In this document: one piece after another, positions 16,349-25,599 of the stretch
How positions within the stretch are numbered: the first letter of the stretch is position 1
Layout: each line of letters starts with the position of its first letter
Assembly (NCBI RefSeq): GCF_900187975.1
Contig: NZ_FZPC01000010.1
Span: 124,001-188,000 of the forward strand
Source: Pseudomonas delhiensis
Lineage (GTDB): Bacteria > Pseudomonadota > Gammaproteobacteria > Pseudomonadales > Pseudomonadaceae
Length of the DNA: 64,000 nucleotides
Direction of reading: 5' to 3'
Position numbers and translations under genes: made by a program
Notes under the pieces: generated by a model
Told to the model about the DNA's origin: nothing
Seen by the model: the letters and a program-made list of their open reading frames with translations, nothing else
Database searches by the model: none

Positions 16349-18433
16349 TCACTCGGTGATCTTGCTGAAGCTGCCGTCGAACATGTCGACGTTGCGCCCG
16401 TCGGTGAGGGTATACAGCGAGTAGCTGCGGCCCAGGCGCGCACCACCGTCACGGGTCAGCGGGGCCCAGGCCAGGTTGGCGCGGCGCATGGTCGAGCTGC
16501 TCATGATCTCGTCGAACGGGATCGACACGTAGATGCCCTTGTCGAAGCTACCTTCGCCGTATTCTTCCTTGGAGGCGGTGGTGAGGGTCACCCAGCCGCC
16601 GAAGCGCACGCCGTTGCTGAACTCGCGGGACAGGTCGATGGTGGTGCCCCAGTCGCGGGCCAGGTAGCGGCCCACGCTGACGGCGGCCAGCACGTCCTGG
16701 AAGTCGGTCTTCAGGTAGCCGGTGACGTGGCCGGTGAGCACCTTGTAGTCGCGCAGGCCGAAGTCCTGCTCGAAGTCACGCTGGCGCACGTAGTTGAGGT
16801 CGCCACCGATGGCCCAGCGCTCGTTGAGCGGGCGATACAGCAGCTCGCCACCGACGCCGGCGAACATCGACTCCAGGTAGCCGCCGTAGACCATGCCGTA
16901 CATGTCCTCGTCCAGGCGCTTGACCTTGTTCAGCTGGAAGGTCGGCATGGTCACGTCCGAGGTGGTCCAGTACTCGCGCAGGTAGGTGCGCACGCGCGGC
17001 AGGTTGCTGGGCGCGTCGTACTTGAACTTGTCGAAGTTGTTCAGCAGGTTGGCGCTGAGCGAGCCGCTCCACCAGGTATCCGGGGTGAAGCGGTATTCGC
17101 CGTTCAGGTCGGCGGAGAACTGGTAGAGCAGGAAGCCGTCAGGGCCGCCGACGTTCTGCTTGTAGCCCAGGCCGAGGCCGTAGCTGAATGGATCCGGCTT
17201 CTGCGTATAGAGCACCTTTTCCTGGTGCGGCAGCGGCCAGTTGCTCTCGGTGCCGCGGCGCAGGTCGTCCAGCGGACGGTCGTTGTTCACCACCTCGCGG
17301 AAGGTCTCGCGCGGCACGCTGGTCTCGGTGATCGGCAGGTCGTAGCGCTTGTCCACGACGGTGAAGTACTTGATGTCGTCATCCACGCTGTTGTCGAGGA
17401 TGCGCGCCGCGCGCCCCACCGCCTTGGGCGGGTAGAGGTAGCGGGTCTGCTCGCCGTAGACGACGATTTCCTTGTCGCGCTGGGCGATGCGCTCGACCTT
17501 GTAGCCGGCGTTGTTCTGCAGGCGCCTGGACACGTTCGCCCAGTCGACCTGGTCCGGATGCAGGTCCGGCGCCTTGGCCGGCAGCGGCTCGGCCGGCGGG
17601 TCGAAGGTCTTGGCCGGCGCCGAGCGGGAAGCGAAATTGGTGTGCAGGGTGATGCCGAACATGGCGGTGTTGCCACGTTCCCAGCCGGCGGTCAGGTCTA
17701 CTGAGTCGCTGGCCTTGAAGACGAGGCCCAGGTTGATGGGGGAGCTTTGGTCCTGGTTGTTGTCCTGGGGTTCGCTCTTGTAGTCGTTGCCGTCGTATTC
17801 CAGTTTTACCGACAGACGATCCCAGGGCGTTTGCCAGAGTACGCCACCGAACAATGACGGCGAGCCGCGGAAGTAGGAACTGGTACTGAAGTCACCGGTA
17901 CCGGTGGCTTCCGGACGGGTGTCGTACTTGTCGTCGATCCAGCCCAGTGGGTTGTCGAAGTCGCCCCGATTGCCCAAGTAGCCCCAGGCTACGCCCAGGC
18001 TCAGGTCGAAGTTGCCGAAGCGTTTGTTGCCAACGAAGTATTCGCTGGAGAACAGGCCGGTACCACCGATGTCCTGCGCACCCAGGGCCACTTCCGGCAA
18101 CCAGCGGCTTTCCTGGAGCAGGCGGAGCTTGGCGTCGACCGCCTTGTCCTTGTAGCTCTGGTCGCCGCTGAGGCTTTCCGGGCCATAGTCGCGGTTGCTG
18201 ATGGAGGTATAGCGGAACGAGGTTTCCAGCCAGTCGAAAGGCTGCAGCGAAAAGCTGTAGCGTGAATAAGGGTCGACGCGGTTGGCGGTAATAGCGACCT
18301 CGCCTGCTTTGGCCATGCGTGCACTAGGCGTTTGCAGCAAGCCCATCACGCCGAAGTCGTTGCGGCTGTGGTAAGGCTCCGCGTGGGCCATGGTCCATGG
18401 CAGCAGCAGGCAGAGGGAATAGCGGAGCTTCAT
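16349..18433 (-). CDS. gfcD: Capsule/exopolysaccharide outer-membrane protein, YjbH/GfcD family
   Basis: A 694-residue exported protein with signal peptide (MKLRYSLCLLLPWTMAHA) and a long beta-rich body, as in YjbH/GfcD, predicted to form outer-membrane beta-barrels. Family features include NDFGVMGLLQTPSARM after the signal and, in the C-terminal half, aromatic, Gly-rich strands. GfcD belongs to the group 4 capsule operon of E. coli; YjbH is its paralogue in the colanic-like yjbEFGH operon. The start overlaps the end of gfcC by four bases (ATGA). It is the last gene of the locus. Its exact task, export or secretion of polymer, is not established. Confidence 0.92.
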   Translation of the reverse strand: MKLRYSLCLLLPWTMAHAEPYHSRNDFGVMGLLQTPSARMAKAGEVAITANRVDPYSRYSFSLQPFDWLETSFRYTSISNRDYGPESLSGDQSYKDKAVDAKLRLLQESRWLPEVALGAQDIGGTGLFSSEYFVGNKRFGNFDLSLGVAWGYLGNRGDFDNPLGWIDDKYDTRPEATGTGDFSTSSYFRGSPSLFGGVLWQTPWDRLSVKLEYDGNDYKSEPQDNNQDQSSPINLGLVFKASDSVDLTAGWERGNTAMFGITLHTNFASRSAPAKTFDPPAEPLPAKAPDLHPDQVDWANVSRRLQNNAGYKVERIAQRDKEIVVYGEQTRYLYPPKAVGRAARILDNSVDDDIKYFTVVDKRYDLPITETSVPRETFREVVNNDRPLDDLRRGTESNWPLPHQEKVLYTQKPDPFSYGLGLGYKQNVGGPDGFLLYQFSADLNGEYRFTPDTWWSGSLSANLLNNFDKFKYDAPSNLPRVRTYLREYWTTSDVTMPTFQLNKVKRLDEDMYGMVYGGYLESMFAGVGGELLYRPLNERWAIGGDLNYVRQRDFEQDFGLRDYKVLTGHVTGYLKTDFQDVLAAVSVGRYLARDWGTTIDLSREFSNGVRFGGWVTLTTASKEEYGEGSFDKGIYVSIPFDEIMSSSTMRRANLAWAPLTRDGGARLGRSYSLYTLTDGRNVDMFDGSFSKITE

Positions 18434-19197
18434 TGCGCCACCTCGGACAACGGTTGGGTGGCGATGAATTGGGCCATTTCTTCATTCAGCTGCGGGACGG
18501 GGCTATCCGGCCCGGCCGCCTTGATCGGTACCAGGATGGTCGCACCCGGCGCAGCGGGCTGGCTGTCCTGGAGGTTCCACAGGGCGATGCCGAGGTGACT
18601 GACCTGGCCGTCCGGCTGGATCAGATAGACATAGTCGGGATCGGCTTCCGGCAGCGACGGGCACGCAGCGGAATAGTCCCGTGCCTGTTGCATCGGCACA
18701 TAGGCCAGGTAGCAGTCGGCCGCCACGGCTCCCAGCACACGGACCGCACTTGGCCGGGTGGGGAAAATGAAAATGTCGCCAGGTGACACCAGGCTGTTCT
18801 GCGCCGGGGTGACTTCCACCTCGACGGGGTCCATCAGGTGCAGGCGCCGACCACTGACCGGCTGGCTGGCGACCTGGTCGTAGAGGCGCTTGGCCAGGCT
18901 GGAAAGCGCGGGTTGATCGTCCAGCAGGGCTTTCTGTTGCAGCATGGACAGGTCGAACAGAATGCCGGCCTTCAGGCGTTTCTGCTCCGGCAGCAGCTTC
19001 GGCTGCAGCCACGCGGCACCCAGCCAATAGCCCTCGGCATTGACCTGGGTGGCACGGAAGACGTCGGCGAGGCGGGTCGTCGGGGTGATAGCCACGGGGC
19101 CGGGCTTGGCCGCATCGCCGCGAACTTCGACGGAGTCGCCGGCCATGGCGGGGCCGACCAGCAGCAGGCTAATCAGGGCGAGAAGGCGAATGCTCAT
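18430..19197 (-). CDS. gfcC: Capsule biosynthesis protein, GfcC/YjbG family
   Basis: A 255-residue periplasmic protein with signal peptide ending GPAMA. The GfcC family has two beta-grasp domains related to those of Wza and a C-terminal amphipathic helix. Family features here are the ADVFRATQVNAEGYWLGA block near residue 50, the RLYDQVASQPVSGRR segment, and a helix at the end (NEEMAQFIA). It overlaps gfcB and gfcD by four bases on each side, so gfcB-C-D are translationally coupled. It probably assists polymer export at the outer membrane with GfcB and GfcD. Confidence 0.9.
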   Translation of the reverse strand: MSIRLLALISLLLVGPAMAGDSVEVRGDAAKPGPVAITPTTRLADVFRATQVNAEGYWLGAAWLQPKLLPEQKRLKAGILFDLSMLQQKALLDDQPALSSLAKRLYDQVASQPVSGRRLHLMDPVEVEVTPAQNSLVSPGDIFIFPTRPSAVRVLGAVAADCYLAYVPMQQARDYSAACPSLPEADPDYVYLIQPDGQVSHLGIALWNLQDSQPAAPGATILVPIKAAGPDSPVPQLNEEMAQFIATQPLSEVAQ

Positions 19198-19853
19198 TTG
19201 CCTGCCCCCCGATATGGGCGCAGTTGGGTGATCGCAACCTGCAGATCGGGTGTGACCTGTTGCAGGCTTTGCATCACGAAGCCGTCCCTGGGGTCGACCC
19301 AGTATTTGTTGGTGGCGCTGAAGCCCAGCAGGGGCGCGCGGATGTCTTCATCGACGCGCAGCAGGTCGTAGTCGCGCTCGAGAATACTTACGCGCTCCAG
19401 GCCAACCTTGTGAAAGCTGCTCTGCACGGGAATACCCAGGCGATAACCGCTCGCCAGGTCGATCCAGCGCTCGCTGCGCTGCCCATCCGCCAGCTTGTGC
19501 AGGCCGGTATGGAAGGGCGAGTCGGTACCCAGACGCGTGCCGGCGAGGTTGTCGCCAAAGCCGGTGGTGCGTACCACCAGGCCGTCACGCATCATCAGCA
19601 CCTGGCGGGTAGAGGCGAGCCAGTACTGCAGGTCGCCCTGCTGGCGCACCAGCGCCATCACGGCTTCGCCGCCCTGGGTCTGCAGCTTGATCTGGTAGTA
19701 GGGCACCGCATCCACCTGGGCCTGGGTCAGCTCAAGCGGCTTCGGGCCCTGGGTGGCTGCGCGCAGGGTGTCCCACGACGCCTGCATCAGAGGGTTGCAG
19801 GCGGATAGCGACAAGGCCGCCCCGGCCAGGGCGGCGAATTGGAGGAGTTTCAC
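19194..19853 (-). CDS. gfcB: Capsule lipoprotein, GfcB/YjbF family
   Basis: A 219-residue lipoprotein with lipobox SLSAC (Cys19). The body is beta-rich, with family phrases VPYYQIKLQTQGGEAVM, TTGFGDNL and KYWVDPRDGFVMQS. GfcB/YjbF lipoproteins are encoded in group 4 capsule and Yjb operons and are thought to sit in the outer membrane beside GfcC/D. The start is 24 bases after the wza stop, and its end overlaps gfcC by four bases. Confidence 0.9.
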   Translation of the reverse strand: MKLLQFAALAGAALSLSACNPLMQASWDTLRAATQGPKPLELTQAQVDAVPYYQIKLQTQGGEAVMALVRQQGDLQYWLASTRQVLMMRDGLVVRTTGFGDNLAGTRLGTDSPFHTGLHKLADGQRSERWIDLASGYRLGIPVQSSFHKVGLERVSILERDYDLLRVDEDIRAPLLGFSATNKYWVDPRDGFVMQSLQQVTPDLQVAITQLRPYRGAGK

Positions 19854-19877
19854 GTCGGTTGACCTGAGTTCGGTGGT

Positions 19878-20984
19878 TTATTCGTCGTTCAGGTCGTTCT
19901 TGATGTTGGCACCAGTACCAAGAATGGTGGTAGATGGCACCAACTGGCTGATGAAGCGGTTCCAGCGGGTAACGCCAGCCGGGCCGACATAGACCACATC
20001 CTGCGGCTCCAGGTTGAAGCGCTGGGCGAGGATGAAAGCGGTAGGCGATTGGGCGTCCAGTTGGAAGACCTTGGCGGGTTCGCGCTCCAGGTCTTCGACG
20101 CCGCGAATCACATAGACGGCCTTGCCGTTGGAGCTGGCCTGGTTCAGGCCGCCGACACTGCCCAAGGCATCGGCCAGGTTCAGGTACTTGGTCTTGTAGG
20201 TGATAGCGCGCGGACTGTTCACCTCGCCCATCAGGTAGACCTTCTTGCGGTCGTTGTAGGGCAGGTAGATCTGGTCGCCGTCCTTCAGGTAGACGCTATA
20301 CAGCTGGCTTTGCTGTTGGTCGTTGAGCGCGTCGAGGTTGAGCTTGTACTCGCGGCCAGCGCGCTTGAGGACCATGTTGGAGAGGTCGGCGGAACCGGTA
20401 CTGACACCTGCGGTACTGACCGCTTCCATCAGGCTGAGCGGGGTAGCGGTGATGGCCTGCGGGCCGGCTTTGCCGAAGGCGCCGCTGAGGATCACCTTCT
20501 GGCTGGAAAAGCGCATGATCGCCAGGTCAACTTGCGGGCTTTCCACATACTGGGATAGGCGGCTGGAAATTTCCGAGCGCACTTCCTCGATGGTTCGACC
20601 TGCGACTTTGACTGTGCCGATATAGGGATAGAACAAGGTGCCGTCAGGGCGAACCAGACGACCGTTGGCGTCAATCTGCTGTTGTTGGCCGGAAGGCGCA
20701 GTCAGTTCTGGGTGGTCCCAGACGGTGATGTAGAGAACATCAGTTGGCCCGATCTGGTAGTCCTGCGGATGGTAGGCCAGCAACTCGGCCGGCACCTGGC
20801 TCCCAGTCTCCGTCGCGGCGTTCACCGCCAGCAGCTTGGGGGTGATCTGCACCAGCTCGACGCGGCTGCTCTCGGCGGAGTCATCGCGAACGATGCGGCT
20901 GGTGTCCATATTCTGGCCAGGGGCGAACATGCAGCCCTGGAGCGAAAGAGCGGCGACAACGGCAACGGATAAAGAGCGGATCAT
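19878..20984 (-). CDS. wza: Outer-membrane polysaccharide export protein Wza/GfcE
   Basis: A 368-residue lipoprotein (lipobox SLQGC, Cys18) that forms the octameric outer-membrane channel for capsule. The polysaccharide-export domain begins at about residue 70 (YQIGPTDVLYITVWDHPEL) and includes ANGRLVRPDGTLFYPYIG. It is followed by beta-grasp (SLBB) repeats such as VYLMGEVNSPR, and the C-terminal amphipathic helix that spans the outer membrane (TRWNRFISQLV). It lies in a gfc-type order (gfcA-wza-gfcB-gfcC-gfcD). Its kinase partner Wzc is encoded 17 kb away at the other end of the same locus. Confidence 0.95.
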   Translation of the reverse strand: MIRSLSVAVVAALSLQGCMFAPGQNMDTSRIVRDDSAESSRVELVQITPKLLAVNAATETGSQVPAELLAYHPQDYQIGPTDVLYITVWDHPELTAPSGQQQQIDANGRLVRPDGTLFYPYIGTVKVAGRTIEEVRSEISSRLSQYVESPQVDLAIMRFSSQKVILSGAFGKAGPQAITATPLSLMEAVSTAGVSTGSADLSNMVLKRAGREYKLNLDALNDQQQSQLYSVYLKDGDQIYLPYNDRKKVYLMGEVNSPRAITYKTKYLNLADALGSVGGLNQASSNGKAVYVIRGVEDLEREPAKVFQLDAQSPTAFILAQRFNLEPQDVVYVGPAGVTRWNRFISQLVPSTTILGTGANIKNDLNDE

Positions 20985-21072
20985 GGGAAAGAACTACGCA
21001 GCAAGCCGAGACGGCAACACCCTGAAGACCGGGAGCCGTGAACGGAATTGATAGGAAACGGAATGAGGTAAA

Positions 21073-21102
21073 CCCTGCCGCCGCTATGACGTGGCGGCAG
21101 GG
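21073..21102 (-). terminator. Hairpin between gfcA and wza (attenuator or processing site)
   Basis: CCCTGCCGCC and GGCGGCAGGG form a perfect 10-base stem around a 10-base loop, 21 bases after the gfcA stop. On the transcript it is followed by TTTACC. A partial terminator here would make gfcA more abundant than wza and the genes after it. Confidence 0.5.
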
Positions 21103-21123
21103 TTCAGCGGCTACAGACTGATA

Positions 21124-21396
21124 TCAGTGAGTGCCGGTGGTACCAGTGGTACCGGTGGTGCCAGTAGTTCCCGGAGTGCCGTCATGGCCACCACCGCCAC
21201 CGCTGTTGGAAGCGGCAACGCCGGCTGCCACTACGGCAGCACCGATACCGATGGCGCCACCTACGGTGACACCGCCGGCAACCGGGGTAGACAGGGTCAG
21301 CGGCTCGGAAGAAGCCGGCGCGTCGGCCGGTGCTTCCGCCGCCAGCAGCGACGTGCTCAGGGTCGCCAGGGCGGCGAACGTCAGCAGTTTTTTCAC
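21124..21396 (-). CDS. gfcA: Small Gly/Thr-rich secreted protein, GfcA/YjbE-like
   Basis: A 90-residue protein. The signal peptide MKKLLTFAALATLSTSLLAA is followed by an acidic Ala/Pro segment, a hydrophobic Gly/Ala stretch (GGVTVGGAIGIGAAVVAAGV) and a GGGGG linker. The C-terminus consists of repeated Gly-Thr-Thr. E. coli GfcA and YjbE have the same plan: short, Thr-rich and first in their operons. AAGGAG precedes a GTG start. The repeat is built of 9-base DNA units. It is followed by a hairpin and then wza. Similarity is by layout and context, since low-complexity sequences align poorly; the role in capsule formation is unknown. Confidence 0.8.
   Translation of the reverse strand: MKKLLTFAALATLSTSLLAAEAPADAPASSEPLTLSTPVAGGVTVGGAIGIGAAVVAAGVAASNSGGGGGHDGTPGTTGTTGTTGTTGTH
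21131..21175 (-). repeat. Five 9-base coding repeats in gfcA
   Basis: On the + strand the units read GTGCCGGTG, GTACCAGTG, GTACCGGTG, GTGCCAGTA and GTTCCCGGA. They encode the Gly-Thr-Thr repeats at the GfcA C-terminus; slippage would change length in steps of three residues without breaking the frame. Confidence 0.8.
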
Positions 21397-21577
21397 GTTA
21401 AGACTCCTTGTGGGGTCGTTCCTTCAGTAAAGAAGGAAGGTTAAGGCTGGCACGAAGCCAGTGCAAGCAGAAAAGCCCGGCACCATTGCAGACATTGAAT
21501 CCTGCCAAGCCTTCGGCTTTCCAGGATCCACGGTTTGGTTAATGGGGAGTTCCGGAACTCTTCAGCCTTCTGTTCTC

Positions 21578-22993
21578 TCAATAGGCGTTCTTGTGAATAA
21601 ATCCCTTAAACACTGTGAGAAAAACGATTTTCAGGTCCCACCACAGGGACCAATTGTGGATATAGGCAAGGTCGTGTTCGACGCGCTTCTGCATCTTGTC
21701 CAGCGTGTCAGTTTCACCGCGCCAGCCATTAATCTGCGCCCAGCCGGTGATCCCCGGCTTGACCTTGTGACGTAGCATGTAGCTGCTAATCTGGCCGCGG
21801 TATTGTTCGTTGTGCGCTACGGCGTGCGGACGCGGACCGACGATGGACATGTCGCCCAAGAGCACATTGATGAATTGCGGCAGTTCGTCGAGTGAGGTTC
21901 GGCGAAGGAAGGCGCCAACAGAGGTGATGCGGTTGTCCCCTCGGGTGGCTTGCACTATGTCGGAGCCGTTCTCCATGACCCGCATGCTGCGGAACTTCCA
22001 TACCTCGATGGGGCGGCCGTCGATGCCGTAGCGCTTTTGGCGGAAGAACACCGGGCCGGGGGAATTGAGCTTCACGGCGGCGGAGATCAGCAGCATCGGT
22101 ACGGCAATCAGGCAGAGGATTAGCATCGACAGGATGATGTCTTCCAAGCGCTTGACCACGGTATTTGCTCCAGTCATTGGGCTATCGAAGATGCTGATTG
22201 TGGGTACGCCGTTGATGTTTTGGCTGCGTGCATGCAGCAATTCAAAGACAAATATGTCGGGAACAATGTAGACCGAGGCGGTGGTATCGCTGAGCTGGTT
22301 CACCAGCCACTTGATACGTGCCTCGCTGCGCATCGGTAGTGTGATGTAGACGCGATCAATGTCACCCGCACGGGCTTGCTCGACCAGCGCCTCCAGTCCG
22401 CCCGAAATGGGCAGTTTGATTTGGCTCTTGCCTAAACGAACCGGCTCGCGGTGCTTGTCATCGAAGAAACCGAGCAGATCTAGACCCATCCAGGGAGCGC
22501 CAGCGATGTTAGCGGCCAAGCGCTGGCCTAAGGGGCCGGCACCAGCGATGGCCACCGAGCGGGTGTTGAAGCCGCGACGGCGCAGAGCATGCAGGCCAAT
22601 GCGTAGGAGAACGCGATAGCCGCATAGTCCAGCCAAGACTAGCGAGAACCACTGGAGCAGAGCCGAATCGCTCAGAAGAGGGGGGGCGGCCATGAAGTAG
22701 TCCGCCATGAATACACCAACAAAGCTAACTGCCCACACTCCTCCTACCTTGCGGAGTTCTTCGCGGATTCGTTCGCCCCGCCATGACGCATACAACTGCC
22801 CGAAGTCACCAAGCAGATAAAAAATCACTAGTGCCAGCAACGAGGCGATAATTGGGGCACTTTCCGTTGGGTTGTCATTTGCAATGATCACGACACCCAT
22901 TCCAGCGCAGATCACGAACAGGTCGAGCAATTTTTGCAATACGGAAATAGTGGCTTGATGGGGGCGAAGAATTCCACGGTCCATGCCATTCAT
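21578..22993 (-). CDS. wcaJ: Undecaprenyl-phosphate hexose-1-phosphate transferase (WcaJ family)
   Basis: This polyprenol phosphotransferase starts the repeat unit by moving a sugar-1-phosphate, probably glucose, from UDP-sugar to undecaprenyl phosphate. The 471-residue protein has four N-terminal membrane helices and a CoA-binding-like domain (SVAIAGAGPLGQRL). After a further membrane segment comes the catalytic domain, with KFRSMRVM, RTSLDELPQF and VGPRPHA. The block WRGETDTLDKM is typical of the glucose-specific WcaJ group. The frame opens upstream at 23065, but AGAGGAAA eight bases before the ATG at 22993 decides the start. It closes the synthetic part of the locus, just ahead of the gfc genes. 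Confidence 0.93.
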   Translation of the reverse strand: MNGMDRGILRPHQATISVLQKLLDLFVICAGMGVVIIANDNPTESAPIIASLLALVIFYLLGDFGQLYASWRGERIREELRKVGGVWAVSFVGVFMADYFMAAPPLLSDSALLQWFSLVLAGLCGYRVLLRIGLHALRRRGFNTRSVAIAGAGPLGQRLAANIAGAPWMGLDLLGFFDDKHREPVRLGKSQIKLPISGGLEALVEQARAGDIDRVYITLPMRSEARIKWLVNQLSDTTASVYIVPDIFVFELLHARSQNINGVPTISIFDSPMTGANTVVKRLEDIILSMLILCLIAVPMLLISAAVKLNSPGPVFFRQKRYGIDGRPIEVWKFRSMRVMENGSDIVQATRGDNRITSVGAFLRRTSLDELPQFINVLLGDMSIVGPRPHAVAHNEQYRGQISSYMLRHKVKPGITGWAQINGWRGETDTLDKMQKRVEHDLAYIHNWSLWWDLKIVFLTVFKGFIHKNAY

Positions 22994-23031
22994 CTTTGAT
23001 TTCCTCTGGAACTCGATTCTGCTATCAGAAA

Positions 23032-24051
23032 TTAGTACCACTCCTCGGGAGCAGAGGATTTCCAATCAGTAAATGCTGACTTCAGATCATACTGATAGGG
23101 ATAACCCTGTTCGACTAGGCGGCCGGGATGAATATTGTTGGAGCGCACCAGCTTGCGGATGCGAACCGGGCTGAAGGGGTGCTGAATACCGAGAGGACGA
23201 GCAACCAGGTCGATACCATATGCAGCAGCTAGGAGCAGTGGATACGGAATCGCTGGTATCTTGCGTTTTATGTTTGCAACCTGGCAAACAGTATCGACAT
23301 AGTCTTGGATCGAAGGGCCAGGATTCATCGACATGTTGAACAGGGAGAAGTGTTCTCCTTGGGCCTTTTGCCTTTCCAGCATCCACCACATGGCCGAGCA
23401 TAGTTCTTTCACATAGGTACCCGCCTTTCGGGTATCACGATTTCCCATGTAGAAGAAATAACGATGGATCACCGCTTTGATCAGACGAGATACATTCCCT
23501 CCTTCGCCTGGTCCGAACACCACGCCGGGCCGTACGATGACGAGATGACGCCTTTCCATGTCAGCTGCTAACCAGGTCTGATGCATCTTTTCTGCGACCA
23601 ACTTCGAACCACCATAGGCAGTTACTGGAGCAGGAAGAGAGCACTCATCTTTCTGCTCTTCACTTGGGCCATAAGGCGAGATTGAACTGGTGAAGATGAT
23701 TTCATTGCAACGTACTTGTTCAGCCCAATCACAGACGTGTTGCGCACCAAGCAGGTTGGTTTCGTAGTATTCGATATCCTCATGCCCTGGTTCGCGATGC
23801 ACGGCCGCGAAGTTTGCGATGAGTGTTACTGGTTCAGTCGGTACCCAGTTGATGGGATGACGAACGTCGCCATGAATTTCGACGATTCCATCAGACTCTC
23901 GCACCAGCCGGGTGCGATAGGCAAAAGGTTTTTCCGCGACCTGTTCCTTGTCGAACAAATACACCTTTTCAACGGATCCTGTGGAGAGCAATTGCTTGGC
24001 GAAAAAAACGCCAATAAAGCCGGAGCCTCCGAAGATGACAGCGCTACGCAT
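23032..24051 (-). CDS. NAD(P)-dependent sugar epimerase/dehydratase (extended SDR)
   Basis: A 339-residue extended short-chain dehydrogenase. The nucleotide-binding GGSGFIG lies at residues 8-14. The catalytic serine lies in TSSISPYG, and Tyr and Lys in YGGSK. It probably acts on a nucleotide sugar, most often C4 epimerisation or 4,6-dehydration/reduction, but the substrate is not readable. It lies between manC and wcaJ, and similar SDR genes often accompany the initiating transferase in polysaccharide loci. It may therefore make the first sugar or modify a later one. GC content is lower than in the backbone. Confidence 0.85.
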   Translation of the reverse strand: MRSAVIFGGSGFIGVFFAKQLLSTGSVEKVYLFDKEQVAEKPFAYRTRLVRESDGIVEIHGDVRHPINWVPTEPVTLIANFAAVHREPGHEDIEYYETNLLGAQHVCDWAEQVRCNEIIFTSSISPYGPSEEQKDECSLPAPVTAYGGSKLVAEKMHQTWLAADMERRHLVIVRPGVVFGPGEGGNVSRLIKAVIHRYFFYMGNRDTRKAGTYVKELCSAMWWMLERQKAQGEHFSLFNMSMNPGPSIQDYVDTVCQVANIKRKIPAIPYPLLLAAAYGIDLVARPLGIQHPFSPVRIRKLVRSNNIHPGRLVEQGYPYQYDLKSAFTDWKSSAPEEWY

Positions 24052-24115
24052 TGGGAACCTGCGGGAGTGATGGGAGCTATGCGGCTCGCATTAAGTAATG
24101 ACTGGGAGCTTTGGA

Positions 24116-25525
24116 TCAGGCTCGCCCGTATTTATCTTCGAAGCGGACGATATCGTCTTCACCTAGGTAGGAACCGGATTGCACTTCGATAAGTTCCAAG
24201 GGGATCACTCCGGGGTTTTCAAGAGCATGAACCTGGCCAATCGGGATATAAGTAGACTGGTTTTCAGTCACTAGATAGGTTTCATTACCGTTGGTAACTT
24301 TCGCCGTGCCGCTGACTACTATCCAGTGTTCAGCGCGATGATGATGCATTTGTACGGAGAGCTTGGCGCCCGGCTGTACGGTTATACGCTTGACTTGGTA
24401 GCGATGGCCGCTATCGATCGAGTCATATACGCCCCAGGGGCGATACACCTCGCGATGGTTGATGTGCTCGCTGCGGCCGTCACGCTTTATCCGCTCGACG
24501 ATGTTTTTTACTTCCTGAACTTTGTCCTTGTGTGCGACGAGCACCGCATCCTTGGTCTCAACGATCACCAAGTCTTCGACACCCACGGTTGCCACGAGAC
24601 GACTGTCGGCGTAAACGTATGTGCCGCGCGTATTCTGTCCGAGAACATCACCTTTGAAAACGTTGTTATCACTATCTTTTGCGCTGACATCCCATAATGC
24701 AGACCAAGAACCAATGTCACTCCAACCCGCATCTAATGGCACCATGACCGCATCGGAAGTCTTTTCCATAACCGCATAATCAATCGAGTCTTCTGGACAG
24801 GCGAGGAATGCATCGCAGTCGATACGTGTGAAGTGCAAGTCTTGCTGACCGCCCTCGATAGCTTTGCGACAGGCCTCTAGAATATCCGGTTGAAAACGCT
24901 GGAGCTCTTCCAAATAGCGGCCCGCTCGAAACATGAACATACCGCTGTTCCAACAGTAGTTGCCACTCGCAACGTAATCGCATGCGACCGAGAGATCTGG
25001 TTTTTCAACAAAGCGGCTGACCGTATAAACATCTGGAGCCAACCTGTCACCTTTCTCGATATATCCGTAACCTGACTCCGGATGTCTTGGGACGATACCA
25101 AACGTGACCAGCTTACCTGCGATGGCAAGAGGGAGAGCAGTGAGGATTCCTGTTTGGAAAGCGTCGATATCATGAATTAGGTGATCTGCGGCCAATACAA
25201 GCATAATTGGATCAATGGCTTCACTTACGATCTGCAGAGCAGCCAGGGCTATCGCGGGGGCTGTATTGCGGCCTGCGGGCTCAAGCAAGATACGAGTGTT
25301 TTCCATTCCTATTTGCCGCATCTGCTCTGCAGCGAGGAAACGATGTTGCTCATTACAGATCAGGAGAGGCTGGCTGGTATCCAGCCCTTTCAGGCGTTGG
25401 ATAGTGGCTTGCAGCATGGTGAGCTGGGCATCGGCCAAGGGAAGGAACTGCTTAGGGTTTAATTGCCGAGAAAGCGGCCAGAGCCGGGAACCAGCTCCAC
25501 CGGCCATGATGACGGGGAGTATCAT
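24116..25525 (-). CDS. manC: Mannose-1-phosphate guanylyltransferase/mannose-6-phosphate isomerase
   Basis: A 469-residue bifunctional enzyme that makes mannose-6-P from fructose-6-P and GDP-mannose from mannose-1-P. The nucleotidyltransferase loop [12 protein letters not shown] is at 9-20 and FVEKP further on. The C-terminal cupin isomerase domain has [10 protein letters not shown] and VYRPWG. AlgA, PslB and WbpW of P. aeruginosa have the same plan. No phosphomannomutase gene is present in the locus, so AlgC coded elsewhere would have to supply mannose-1-P. No gmd is present, so the product is probably used as GDP-mannose by the linked glycosyltransferases. Confidence 0.95.
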   Translation of the reverse strand: MILPVIMAGGAGSRLWPLSRQLNPKQFLPLADAQLTMLQATIQRLKGLDTSQPLLICNEQHRFLAAEQMRQIGMENTRILLEPAGRNTAPAIALAALQIVSEAIDPIMLVLAADHLIHDIDAFQTGILTALPLAIAGKLVTFGIVPRHPESGYGYIEKGDRLAPDVYTVSRFVEKPDLSVACDYVASGNYCWNSGMFMFRAGRYLEELQRFQPDILEACRKAIEGGQQDLHFTRIDCDAFLACPEDSIDYAVMEKTSDAVMVPLDAGWSDIGSWSALWDVSAKDSDNNVFKGDVLGQNTRGTYVYADSRLVATVGVEDLVIVETKDAVLVAHKDKVQEVKNIVERIKRDGRSEHINHREVYRPWGVYDSIDSGHRYQVKRITVQPGAKLSVQMHHHRAEHWIVVSGTAKVTNGNETYLVTENQSTYIPIGQVHALENPGVIPLELIEVQSGSYLGEDDIVRFEDKYGRA

Positions 25526-25599
25526 CTGTATAGTCCTTTAGTCCCATAACTCATTGTTAGTATGGGCGAGTATTTTTATATTGTCTTGACAGGAAGGGT

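Noticed and set aside
22994-23065. A 24-codon longer N-terminus for wcaJ
   Set aside because: It would overlap the upstream SDR gene by 34 bases, while the ATG at 22993 has a proper ribosome-binding site.
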